This document shows, in pieces, positions 44,018-54,200 of a DNA stretch of 64,000 nucleotides. Numbering within the stretch: the first letter of the stretch is position 1; every line of letters begins with the position of its first letter. The notes beneath the pieces were generated by a model, which had not been told where the DNA came from, made no database searches, and saw only the letters and a list, made by a program, of their open reading frames with translations. Location: NCBI GenBank assembly GCA_001829315.1, contig MIAY01000012.1, positions 34,033 through 98,032 on the forward strand, in the 5' to 3' direction. The DNA is from Spirochaetes bacterium GWE1_32_154 (lineage in GTDB: Bacteria; Spirochaetota; GWE2-31-10). Position numbers and translations under genes: made by a program.

Positions 44018-45676
44018 TTATGTATTCTTTTTCTGAAATAATTTACTAGTCATTTTGAAGTTTTTATAACCGCCTGATAAATTGTATACATGTTTAAAAC
44101 CACAATTAATTAATAAATTCTGTGCAGCATTTCCGGTTACACCTTTGTTGCAGTGAACGACTATGTTTTCCGTTGTGTCAAATTCTGTTATTTTACCTTT
44201 AAGTTTCTTAAACGGGATATTAATAGCATTCTCAATATGCCCTGCATTAAAATCTTTTTCTGAACGGACATCGATTACCTTATAATTATTGCGATTTGTT
44301 ACAAGTTTCTGAACAGTCATTATTTTTCTATTTCTGTTAATCGCATTATCAAGTATCATTCCCGTATACATAACAGGGTCCTTTGTTGTCGAAAATGGAG
44401 GTGCATAACACAGATCAAGATGGAATAAATCAGATACTTTTGCCCCAAATGTAATTGCCGTTGCAAAAACATCAATTCGTTTATCAACGCCTTTTTCTCC
44501 AACTATCTGAACACCAAGAAGTTTTCCGGTTTTTCTATCAGCGACTGCTTTAATAACCATTTCTCTCGATTCTTTCAAATAAACAGATTGATTTTCTTTT
44601 AAGTTATGAACAACTTCAATTTCATACCCGTTCTCAATCGCATCTTTTTCCGTCAGTCCTGTTTTACCGATAGCATAATCAAAAACTTTCACAATACCGG
44701 TTCCGAGAATCCCTTTAAAACTGTTATCAATCCCGGTTATAATATCACCTGCGATTCTGCCCATTTTGTTTGCAGTCGACCCAAGCGGCACATAAATACT
44801 TTTATTTGTAATAAGTGAATACGATTCTGCACAATCACCAATTGCATAAATATCAGCACTATTTGTTTCCATTGTATGGTTAACACAAATTGCACCATAT
44901 TTCCCGATTTGTATACCGCAATTTTTTGCAAGTTCCGTATTAGGTTTTATTCCGGCAGCAACAATGATACAATCAGTTTCAATTTCTTTACCACTTGAAG
45001 TAGTAACAAGCCTGCCGTTATTTTTTACTTCAATAACTTTTTCTCCAAGCAATAGATTTATATTTTTTTTCCTTAAATACTCTTCAAGATAGACAGTAAC
45101 ATCATTATCAATTCCAGACATTATCTGATTATTCATTTCTATAATTGTTGTTTCAATCTGTAATAAAAAAAGATTCTCAAGAAGCTCAAGTCCGATAAAC
45201 CCGCCACCGATAACGAGAGCTTTTTTGGGATTGGATTGTTTAATAAAACTCTTAATAGAATCTGCACTTTCAACATTACGAAGATAAAACACATTTGGAT
45301 TATTTAAACCTTCAATTGGAAGCTTTAAAGATCGCGCTCCGGTCGATAAAACCAGTTTATCATACGTATCTTTAAATGTTTCATTAGTCATCAGGTTTTT
45401 AACTGTTAATTCTTTTGTTTCAGGATGTATCGCTATGACTTCATGCTCTGTTCGTATGTCAATATCAAACCTTTCTTTAAACCACATACAATTTCGTGGA
45501 ACAATATTGTCTCTTGTTATATAATCCTCTCCAATAAAATAGGGAAGTCCGCAACTTGAATAAGAAATATCTTTATCCTTTTCATATATAATAATTTCTG
45601 AATTGATATCATTTCGTCTTGCCTTGCATGCCGCCGAAGTTCCCGCTGCAACTGAACCGATTATTACTATTTTCAT
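44018..45676 (-). CDS. CoA-disulfide reductase-like flavoprotein fused to rhodanese
   Basis: The first 445 residues form a pyridine nucleotide-disulfide oxidoreductase: FAD motif IVIIGSVAAGTSAACKAR, redox Cys in SYSSCGLPYFIGE (single-Cys type of CoADR/NADH oxidase), NAD motif ALVIGGGFIGLELLE and IYAIGDCAE. The C-terminus is a rhodanese domain (YKVIDVRSEKDFNAGHIENA) with active-site loop VVHCNKGVTGN. CoADR-rhodanese fusions are associated with sulfane sulfur or persulfide reduction. It lies between arsR2 and acr3 and could supply reducing thiols for arsenate or metalloid handling; that link is inference. Confidence 0.93.
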   Translation of the reverse strand: MKIVIIGSVAAGTSAACKARRNDINSEIIIYEKDKDISYSSCGLPYFIGEDYITRDNIVPRNCMWFKERFDIDIRTEHEVIAIHPETKELTVKNLMTNETFKDTYDKLVLSTGARSLKLPIEGLNNPNVFYLRNVESADSIKSFIKQSNPKKALVIGGGFIGLELLENLFLLQIETTIIEMNNQIMSGIDNDVTVYLEEYLRKKNINLLLGEKVIEVKNNGRLVTTSSGKEIETDCIIVAAGIKPNTELAKNCGIQIGKYGAICVNHTMETNSADIYAIGDCAESYSLITNKSIYVPLGSTANKMGRIAGDIITGIDNSFKGILGTGIVKVFDYAIGKTGLTEKDAIENGYEIEVVHNLKENQSVYLKESREMVIKAVADRKTGKLLGVQIVGEKGVDKRIDVFATAITFGAKVSDLFHLDLCYAPPFSTTKDPVMYTGMILDNAINRNRKIMTVQKLVTNRNNYKVIDVRSEKDFNAGHIENAINIPFKKLKGKITEFDTTENIVVHCNKGVTGNAAQNLLINCGFKHVYNLSGGYKNFKMTSKLFQKKNT

Positions 45677-45694
45677 CTGAATATCCTCTTACTA

Positions 45695-46018
45695 TTAAGC
45701 TTTTTTACAGTTATTATCTGTTTTTTGACATATACAATTATCTTTCTGACTTGTCAGTTCCTCAATAGAAACATGAAGTTTTTCAATATTTTCTCTGTTA
45801 ATTGAATAATATATCCATGTTGCGTCTTTTCGACTCGTTACAAGACCGCTATTGATTAACACTTTCATGTGATGAGATAACGTTGATTGTGAGATTAACA
45901 AACCTTCTAAAATTTTACAGGCACACATTTCATCACATGATAAAATATCAAGAATCTGTAATCGAATTGGTTCGCAGAGTGTTTTGAATATTTTTGACAG
46001 TTCTTCGTATTTATTCAT
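45695..46018 (-). CDS. arsR: ArsR-family repressor (2)
   Basis: From the chosen ATG 46018 (GAGGT 6 nt upstream; the ORF track adds 16 residues) the protein starts MNKYEELSKIFKTLCEPIRL. The typical metalloid site is in SCDEMCACKILEGL, and the recognition helix in SQSTLSHHMKVLINSGLV. Extra Cys residues lie at the C-terminus (DNCICQKTDNNCKKA), which may join metal binding. It heads the operon with the CoADR-rhodanese and acr3. It differs strongly from arsR1, so the two operons probably respond separately. Confidence 0.93.
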   Translation of the reverse strand: MNKYEELSKIFKTLCEPIRLQILDILSCDEMCACKILEGLLISQSTLSHHMKVLINSGLVTSRKDATWIYYSINRENIEKLHVSIEELTSQKDNCICQKTDNNCKKA

Positions 46019-46098
46019 AGAATACCTCACTGATTGAAAGGTACTATAAACATTTACGCTTGTCAATATTTATATTCATCAATGTATGAAATATACTA

Positions 46099-46638
46099 TT
46101 ATTTCTTTTTCATATAATCATCAAAGGACTGAACATATTTTTTATTACCCGGAATTACGATATGCTTTTTTGCATAAAACCTTCCAAGAGAATGTACATC
46201 GCCCATATATATTTTTGAGCCATTAATATGTTCATCCGCAATCTTTTTAACTGATTTTAATTTTTCCGGTCTTTTTTTTGCATCATCATACGCATTTTGT
46301 AATATTTTTTTTACAGAATCATCACCGAGTCTATAAAAATTTGATATAGCCCAGGCTATATGCCATATTCCAAAATCGCTTTTGATTCGATCAATATGCT
46401 TGAAATAAAGTTCTGAAATAATAGTAGCCTGTTCGGAATTAATCAATTGATCTCTTATCGCCCACAAGGTTAAAATATTATTAAAATGATCACTTTCAAG
46501 CTCTATTTCTGCAATTTTCAATGTCTGATCAATATCTATGTTTTTTAAAAGTACTTTACCTCTGTCATGATACATATATGGAAAACATCCTGACAACAAT
46601 AATGGTAAAAAAATTAATTGAATAAATTTACATTTCAT
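46099..46638 (-). CDS. Hypothetical lipoprotein
   Basis: Lipobox LLSGC follows a short signal. The mature part (about 160 residues) is helical and may contain HEAT-like or TPR-like helices (LESDHFNNILTLWAIRDQLI, SVKKILQNAYDDAKKRPEKL). No family recognised. GAGGAGAG precedes the ATG. It lies 18 nt after the ferritin-like gene and is probably co-transcribed with it. Confidence 0.7.
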   Translation of the reverse strand: MKCKFIQLIFLPLLLSGCFPYMYHDRGKVLLKNIDIDQTLKIAEIELESDHFNNILTLWAIRDQLINSEQATIISELYFKHIDRIKSDFGIWHIAWAISNFYRLGDDSVKKILQNAYDDAKKRPEKLKSVKKIADEHINGSKIYMGDVHSLGRFYAKKHIVIPGNKKYVQSFDDYMKKK

Positions 46639-46656
46639 CGCGTTACTCTCCTCAAA

Positions 46657-47136
46657 TTAATATTCTTCTTTAATTGTGAATTCTGCATGTTCAACCCAGC
46701 GTTGAGGTTTAGAAACAAGATCTATTATATATTCAATAAGTTCATAATGTTTTTTTTCTTCATTTATAATAGAAATTATTACCTCTTTTTGTGTTGCGTT
46801 ATTTGCTTTATTGACTTCAGCGGTATATAAATCAATTGACTCTTTTTCAAGTTTTAGCACACTTTCATATACTTGAATCTGATTAATGCTTTTTATAAAA
46901 TCGTTCTTATTTTCTTCTTTAAATATCTCAATTGCTTTTATACCTGTTTGAGAGATGGTTATTTCAATCTTTTCAGATTTCTTCATTTTTTCAAAAAGTA
47001 TGCGGTGTTTAACTTCATCATCAGCAAGCATTGTCAGAATACTTTTTAACCCTGCATTACTTGTTTTCAAAATAAGATCACGATAAAAATTTTCGCCTTC
47101 AATTTCCATTAAAATCGCTACATCGATAAAATCCAT
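46657..47136 (-). CDS. Ferritin-like / rubrerythrin-type diiron protein
   Basis: A four-helix protein of 159 residues with the ferritin-like spacing: Glu in MEIEGENFYRDLI, Glu and His in ADDEVKHRILFEKM, Glu in YESVLKLEKESIDLY and Glu and His in NEEKKHYELIEYI. There is no C-terminal rubredoxin domain. Such proteins handle peroxide or iron in anaerobes. GGGGGAT precedes the ATG. The gene is transcribed away from the diguanylate cyclase. Confidence 0.85.
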   Translation of the reverse strand: MDFIDVAILMEIEGENFYRDLILKTSNAGLKSILTMLADDEVKHRILFEKMKKSEKIEITISQTGIKAIEIFKEENKNDFIKSINQIQVYESVLKLEKESIDLYTAEVNKANNATQKEVIISIINEEKKHYELIEYIIDLVSKPQRWVEHAEFTIKEEY

Positions 47137-47236
47137 ATCATCCCCCTTTTTTTATGAGAAAATAAACAACTCTTTAGAACCTCTATAGTATAATTATAAG
47201 CACATTATTAAATAAAAGCAAAAAAATTTGATAAAT

Positions 47237-47270
47237 GAGCCCCTTGAAAAGTATTCTCTTTAATCTCAAC
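47237..47270 (+). repeat. Probable decayed MITE end
   Basis: GAGCCCCTTGAAAAGTATTC followed by TCTTTAATCTCAA resembles the GAGCTTC-side end of the full elements with several substitutions and one deletion. The rest of the 253-bp gap holds the promoter of the diguanylate cyclase gene. Confidence 0.35.
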
Positions 47271-47332
47271 CACCTACGTTGGGCATTGTTTTTAACAGGA
47301 AATATGCATTATTTATTATTTCCCCCCGCTAC

Positions 47333-47362
47333 TTGACATAAGTCACTTATACAGACTATACT
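47333..47362 (+). promoter_or_regulatory. Promoter of the diguanylate cyclase gene
   Basis: TTGACA (47333-47338) and TATACT (47357-47362), spaced 18 nt, 27 nt before the ATG. Confidence 0.65.
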
Positions 47363-47389
47363 GCATCTATCAGTGAGGAAAAATTAATA

Positions 47390-48937
47390 ATGCCAATAGC
47401 TCCTCTTTTATTAAGTATTATACTTGTCATCGCAGGAATAATAACAGTCTTTCTTTCATCATGGGCTTTTTTCAGAAGAAATGTTAATGGAGCAGGTGAA
47501 TTCGGACTTTTTATGATTTCAGTCTCAATTTATATTTTCGGATATGCTCTTGAGGTTGCACGAAGTGACTTATCGGGAATACTCGATGCAATCAAATTTG
47601 AATATACCGGCATACCGTATGTTTCTTTTTTTTTACTTCTATTTGTATTCAGATTTACAACCGGCCATGCAATAAAACCATTATATATTGTATTACTTCT
47701 TATCATTCCAATACTATCAACTATACTTGTATATACGATGCCGTATCACACCCTGTTTTATATTAACCCGCGAGTAGTAGCCGGGAAATTTTTCCCTGTC
47801 TTAACCTTTGAAAAAGGACCATTTTATATGGTACGTTTTTTTTATCAACAAATACTTTCTGTTGGAGCAGTTGCTTTACTTATTTTTCATCTACCTGAAG
47901 TTGATAAAAAAAGAAAGGCTCAAGTAATTTCAATGCTCTTCGGCATCTGCATTCCATGGAGTCTCGTTTTTTTCTATTACATCGGGATTATTCCTTCTGA
48001 CATTGATATAAATCCATTTTCTTCTGCAGTTATTGGTATAATTTTCAGCATAACAATATTTAAATTCGGGCTCTTTGAATTGGTACCAAAAGCCCGTGAA
48101 ATGGCTGTTGATTCAATTCAGGAAGCTTTTATTGTTCTTGATAAATTTAATGTCGTTAAAGATATGAACAGTGCTATTTCTATCTTATGTCATATAATAA
48201 AACCTGAAATCGGTAAAAAATTACCTGAAGAATCAGAACTCTCTACAAAGATCTTACATGCTCTTCTCAATAACGAAAATAAATTTGAATTTATGCACCA
48301 AAATAGCCATACCGGTAACTGTTACTATCAAATAAAAATGTACCGCGTCAGTAAAACCCCGCAGAGCTTTGAAGGTGTTGCAATATTAGTCAGTGATGTC
48401 ACTGAAATGAGAGTTCTCATGAAAAAACTTGAACATCAGGCAACTTATGATGTATTAACTGATCTTTATAATAGAAGATATCTTATGGAAGCAGGAAGAA
48501 GAGAAATTGAGGTTTCAAAACGAAACAAAACACCGTTAGGTATAATTATGGTGGACGTAGATCATTTTAAAAAAGTTAACGATACATACGGCCATCACAC
48601 CGGTGATCTTGTACTCAAGCAAGTAGCAGCCTGTCTCACATCAGGTACCCGCAGAATTGATATAGCAGGCCGGTACGGAGGTGAAGAATTCCTTATTATT
48701 TGTCCGGTAGCGGGAAGTAAAGATGTTTTATTAGTTGCAGAAAGATTACGATTACTTGTTGAAAACAGTAAAATTCAAGTCGAAAATAAACTAATACAAG
48801 TTACTGTAAGTCTTGGTGTTCATACATTATTAGTCGGTGATCCTATTCCAGAGATAGAATGGCTTATAGAAAAAGCTGATGCCGGGTTATACAAGGCAAA
48901 AAATGATGGCAGAAACAGAGTCTGCCATATTGAATAA
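47390..48937 (+). CDS. Membrane diguanylate cyclase
   Basis: The N-terminal 230 residues contain about seven or eight hydrophobic helices of the 7TM sensor type found in histidine kinases. A PAS-like segment (about 240-345) ends in ILVSDVTEMRVLMKKLEHQA. The GGDEF domain follows (about 350-515) with the active site RYGGEEFLIICP, plus DVDHFKKVNDTYGHHTGD. No clear RxxD inhibitory site is seen before the active site. It would make cyclic di-GMP in response to a membrane or extracellular signal. GAGGAAAA lies upstream of the ATG. It is likely monocistronic. Confidence 0.94.
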   Translation: MPIAPLLLSIILVIAGIITVFLSSWAFFRRNVNGAGEFGLFMISVSIYIFGYALEVARSDLSGILDAIKFEYTGIPYVSFFLLLFVFRFTTGHAIKPLYIVLLLIIPILSTILVYTMPYHTLFYINPRVVAGKFFPVLTFEKGPFYMVRFFYQQILSVGAVALLIFHLPEVDKKRKAQVISMLFGICIPWSLVFFYYIGIIPSDIDINPFSSAVIGIIFSITIFKFGLFELVPKAREMAVDSIQEAFIVLDKFNVVKDMNSAISILCHIIKPEIGKKLPEESELSTKILHALLNNENKFEFMHQNSHTGNCYYQIKMYRVSKTPQSFEGVAILVSDVTEMRVLMKKLEHQATYDVLTDLYNRRYLMEAGRREIEVSKRNKTPLGIIMVDVDHFKKVNDTYGHHTGDLVLKQVAACLTSGTRRIDIAGRYGGEEFLIICPVAGSKDVLLVAERLRLLVENSKIQVENKLIQVTVSLGVHTLLVGDPIPEIEWLIEKADAGLYKAKNDGRNRVCHIE

Positions 48938-48984
48938 TTTTTATTGTTTTTCAAAATTATCATTTTTGATACAATCTGAAAAAA

Positions 48985-51030
48985 TCAGTCTGAAAACGCC
49001 CCTTTACCATTCGCTTTGATCAATCGAAGATCTGCATCATATCCAAAACCACTAAATGCTCCATCAGTTCCCAAAAGATTCACAAACTCAGGATCTGCAT
49101 AAATACTTGATGTATCCTGACTATTCGCAGTCTGCCATTGTTGTAATGTTAAATACTGTGCTGTTGGCGTGTCACTGGCTGCATCGCCAATTTGAAAAAA
49201 CTCTCCATCAGAAGTGCCCTTGCTTACAAAAAACAAATTATTGTCTGATTTTACCTGAGGCAAAACTTCATTAATATTATTAACATAGAAAAAACGTGAA
49301 CCATAGCTTTCTCCATAAATGTAGAATATATTATTACTTATGTTGATACTTTGATGGTTTGTATAAGTAAACGGATTGGATACTTTGGTCACATTGCTGA
49401 ACACATTTATTAAACCGCTCATTTCAAATTTATTACCTGTGTACTGTGAATTTCTGGCAACAAACGTATTATCAGTAATATTAATATTTCTACTTGGTTT
49501 ATTAGCATCTACTATACTGATATAAGAACTAATTCCTGAGGAATCATTTGAAATCAATATATTATCCCGGACAATTATATTCTCGGCTGCCCCTATACTC
49601 ATCATACCTTCAGCGTTTGTTATAATATTTCGCTCAAACGTAATATCACGAATTATCTGATTCCAGGGACCATTTGGTGATAGTTGAACCAGTCTGTAAT
49701 TATACCTCGTACCACCACCATTATGTGCCGAACCAACAGTTTCCGGGTCTACCTAGCCATGAAATTTATTTTCTGATATTTGTATATTATTACTGGTTAG
49801 TTCTGCATCCCATGGTGCACCTTCTCCCTGAAAACCGCAAATTCTCAATGCAGTCCTGCCAAATGCCGGTCTGGAAAAAGTATTCCCGGCAAGCACTCCC
49901 TTATCAATTGATGTATAACCAATATGATTTCCTGATAAATCAAAAGTATTATTAATACAAGCAAATCGCGAGCCCCAGACAGCGAATAATGTAACACTTT
50001 CTTCCGGATCGATAAATGTATTTCTGACAAAGCAATCAAAGACAAATGTACCGGTTGATATCTCATTTTTTGAATATTGTCCCATAACAAAAAGATCAGA
50101 ATATAAATCCAATGAATCCACCCTCAAAAAAAGAACATTCCTGGTACCTCCCCCTTGAGCAAAGAAAAATACACCGGCCTTATGACCTTTATAATCATCA
50201 AATCGAAAATCAAGATCAACAAACGATATATGTGCAAGTCCGATTGAATACATATGAATAATAATAGCTCCATCTTCTCCGCTATATTGAATAATAGGTT
50301 TTGCACCATCACCATAAGTACCAAACATATATCCCCATGCAGGCCAGGCACCGGGGGTTATTTCTGAGACATTCAAATCAAATGTTTGCCCCCGTTTAAA
50401 AAGAATACTATCACCTGATTTATACAGGTCAGTAGCCATCTCTGAAAATGCTCTGCTTGCTGTTTTCCACGGACCATTTGCCCCCCCGGAATGAACCTGT
50501 GAAAGACCGTCATAACTGTCATCACCAAGTATAGCATCAACATAGTAAACGGCTCCATCTCTTTTTAAAACCTCAATGGAAACTGTTTCTGTATCAGTTT
50601 TTCCCGATGCATCACGTACTGTTAATGTTACTGTATATGTACCGGGTATTTCATACACATGACTTGCATTAAATCCACGAAATACCGGAGAACCATCACC
50701 AAAATCCCACTGGTAATCTGCAATGAGAGAACGGGGCGATGAATTCCATCCTTGAAATAATACAGGTAGCGGTGTATAATATTTTGTCAACCCAGCCCCT
50801 TTAAAACTGGTATTAAAATCTATTGCGTTATTATTACCATCCAACCATTTATAATCATCTATAATAATTTTTGCGGATAAAGGCCCGGAGACATCTTCTT
50901 TTTCTTCAATCCATTTAGGCATATCAGTAACAGAACTGTCTGTAGTCGAACCGGTATTTCCTATTGATACACATGCATTAATAATTAATAATGAGATTAA
51001 CAAAACATATAATAATACATTTTTTTTCAT
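48985..51030 (-). pseudogene. PKD plus right-handed beta-helix lipoprotein with in-frame TAG
   Basis: The ORF track splits this into 49753-51048 and 48985-49605, but both are in the same frame and only one TAG (49753-49755) separates them. Reading on past it gives KFHG-stop-VDPETVGSAHNGGG and joins smoothly to MMSIGAAENIIVRDNILIS. The product begins MKKNVLLYVLLISLLIINAC after AGGAG (start 51030), with lipobox INAC, then a PKD domain (ADYQWDFGDGSP, YEIPGTYTVTLTVRD) and parallel beta-helix repeats. The combined length is about 681 codons. It may be a recent nonsense mutation, a readthrough gene or a sequencing error. Confidence 0.85.
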
Positions 51031-51155
51031 ATTACACACTCCTTTCATTGTAGTATATAATATTCTATCAAACTTTTTTCAAAAATTATAGAACAAAATT
51101 AAATTTTTAAAAATTGTGAAATTATTAATATTTTTTGAATTCCATAAACAAAAAA

Positions 51156-51188
51156 AAACCGGCTGTTTCATTTTGAAACAGCCGGTTT
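51156..51188 (-). terminator. Terminator of the alpha-amylase gene
   Basis: Perfect 15-bp stem AAACCGGCTGTTTCA/TGAAACAGCCGGTTT with a 3-nt loop and a T tract on the minus strand, 24 nt after the stop. Confidence 0.92.
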
Positions 51189-51212
51189 TATTATTCCGGT
51201 TTCCAGTATTAT

Positions 51213-54200
51213 CTACTCTGCTTTTTCTATAATAATTACACTGGCTCCACCATCAGTAAATGATACACTACCACCTGAAACTGTAGCTGTGGCTCCTGTA
51301 TATGCATCACGCACAAGTGTGCCGTCTGCGAACATACCTGCAACACTTATTGAACCGCCACCATTTAATTTTATAACAACTTTATCTTCAACACCATTTT
51401 TACTATAACTTCTACCATATGTGCTATTACCTAAATCAGTTTGTGAACCGGCTCCGACTGCCACATGATCTCTTCTGAAACTACCGACTTTCTGCCAGTG
51501 TACAAGAGTATCAGGATTCTGATTCCAGTTCATCTTGCTTCTCCAGCCCGGCTCTCCGCCAACTGATGCAGGTCTTGCTGTTTCATCACCATAGAATACC
51601 TGAACACCACCCGGAGACAAAACTAACGCTGTTCCAAGGTTTCTCATATCCCCTCTACCTAAACCTTTATCATGTGAAGAAATGTAGCTTAACACATTAA
51701 AAGTGCTGTCATTATTTATAGCATTCGCATAATATGCCCATGTACTTCCGATAGAACCAAGATTTCCGTCTTTTGGAAATTGAAAATTGATTATTGAATC
51801 AAGTTTTCCTTCTGTAAATAAATTTGATTTATTTACACCATGATCATACGCTTCACCGGTCATCCAGAATTCAGCTGTAGGATCAAGTAAAATACCGGGA
51901 TTAGTCTGTTTTACATAATTAAACTCGGATTTACATGTTTCAGCTAAATCTCTTACCGATGCAATATCGAGATTATTAACCGTATCAAGTCTGAACCCGT
52001 CAACTCCGTATTTACGGATCATATCAGTCATCCATTTAATCATATAATTTCTTGAAGTTCGTGCTTTACCGGTTCTTGAAAAGAAAGCATCAAGTTCCGC
52101 TTTTTCTTTTATATACTTAGCACTTCCAGTACCACCCCACTTTGTCACTAAAACAGGTGGTATATCAACGATCTGTGATGACTCAGTTTTAATATCGGGT
52201 AAATTAAAGTTATACTGTCCTAATACACCTGACCCCATTGGATCATATCCGCCACCGACATCATTTTTTCTAACCCATGAAGGACCATACCATTGAGCCC
52301 AATTAGACGTAGTAAAATCCATTTTTGGTGCAAGTCCTGTATCCCATGACGCAGTTGCATCAGTAGCATTGAAATAATATGTATCCCACCCTGATTTCAA
52401 TCCGCCGTAATTGAACTCACTCATATCTTTCATATTTTCATATCCAAGATGATTTATAACAATATCAACAACGACTCTAATTCCTTTTTCGTGAGACGCA
52501 GCAACAAAATCTTTGAATTCCTGCTCAGTTCCCATATTTGCATCAATTTCTGTGGGATCCAAAACATAGTAACCATGGTAACCATAATGTTTAAATGAGC
52601 CGTCAGGTCCGCCACCGGCAACCCATCCGTGAATCTGTTCTAACGGGGAAGTTAACCAGATTGCATTTATACCAAGATCAGTAAAATAATTATCGGTTAC
52701 TTTTGACGTTAAACCTTTCAAGTCACCACCATTAAATGTTCCCGGTCTGTTTTCATAATTAGAACCTGATATTGGAGTTCCATTCTGAGCTGATTCTCTT
52801 CCATATGAATGATCATTTGCAGTTGTTCCATTAACAAATCTATCAGTTAAAACAAAATAACAGTTAATATTATCCCATGAAAAAACTGATTTAGGAGCAA
52901 TACCTTCTGTAAAGGTATATAATTCTGTTGCTACCCCTTCTCCATTTTCAGCTGACATTTTTAAAACAACAGTACTGCCTGTACTCAATGTTATTGAAAT
53001 AGAAGTTCCATCAGTAAATGCAATACCCGATACGGCAGGATCAGAACCATTTATTGTATATTTAGAATTCGTAACACTTTCACCACTAACATTAAGGGTT
53101 ACTGAATAGGTACCTGCCGGTTTAACACCACCTGCAGGTGTTGCTGAAACTTTTGGTAATTGCGGACCGACATCGTCAGGTGTACCTGCTTTTTTACTTC
53201 CATCTGCATACCATGTAGTAGTTTCAGTAGCCAACTGATCATCAGCTGTTTTCTTTGTACCGTCTTTTAATACTAAGTAATTGATTTTTGTCTGATTAAC
53301 AAATAAAACAGTGTAATAATGAGCTTCTTTTCCAATAACTATTTCAACACCACCGGCAGTAAGTGTCACAGGCGTTGCCAGACTTTTACCCGGCCATGCT
53401 CCAAGTAATGCAATGTTACCGTCAAGCCATGCGTATAATTGATTTCCAAATGTTTCATCCACAAATATTTTAATGCCTTCAGGAGCTGCAGGACTAACAG
53501 TTAAGCTATATGCAGTACTTTTCATACCTGATTTTTCTGCATAGACAAGCACTGTTCCTTCTTTTAAAGCGGTTAGAGTACCGTCATAAGTAATTGATGC
53601 AATTGTTGTATCACTTAATTCCCAATTTACATCTTCACTGCTAATACCAGTATCATATTTTGCTTCACCGGTAAATCGATATACTTCACCAACAGTCATT
53701 GCAGGTTTTCCATATTTAACAATAACACTTGTAAGAACCGGCATTGTTTCTCCGGTAATTGTATAATTTGCACTTGTTACAGAAGAAACCGGCACAGCAC
53801 CATCATATGCAATAACCTTTACTGTATAATCACCTTTAAGCAATGATACAGGAACACCGTTATATTGTGTTGATGTATTATCAGGTAAAGAACCATTTGT
53901 TGTATAATAAATCTCAGTTCCTGTTTCATCGCAGGTGAATGTTAAACCCGGAAAATCTGATTCTTTTTGTGTTCTTAATTCGGGTAAAATTGTCAATGTA
54001 GCAATTGTTATTATAAAATTAGAACTGACAACAGGAGTAATTTCAACTCCATCACAATATGCGATTGCTTTTACTGTATAATTTCCTTTCGATAATGCAA
54101 CAGGAACACCTGTATATTTTGTTGCATTCATATCTGGTGTACTTCCATTTGTTGTATAAAAAATCTCGGCCTCAGCATCATCACAACTAAATGTTAAACC

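Noticed and set aside
43761-44041. Plus-strand ORFs over the acr3 5' end and MITE
   Set aside because: They have no ribosome site or family motif and simply read the element and acr3 backwards.
49753-49755. TAG as a pyrrolysine codon
   Set aside because: No pylS, pylBCD or methylamine methyltransferase genes are present, and a secreted beta-helix protein is not a known pyrrolysine protein.
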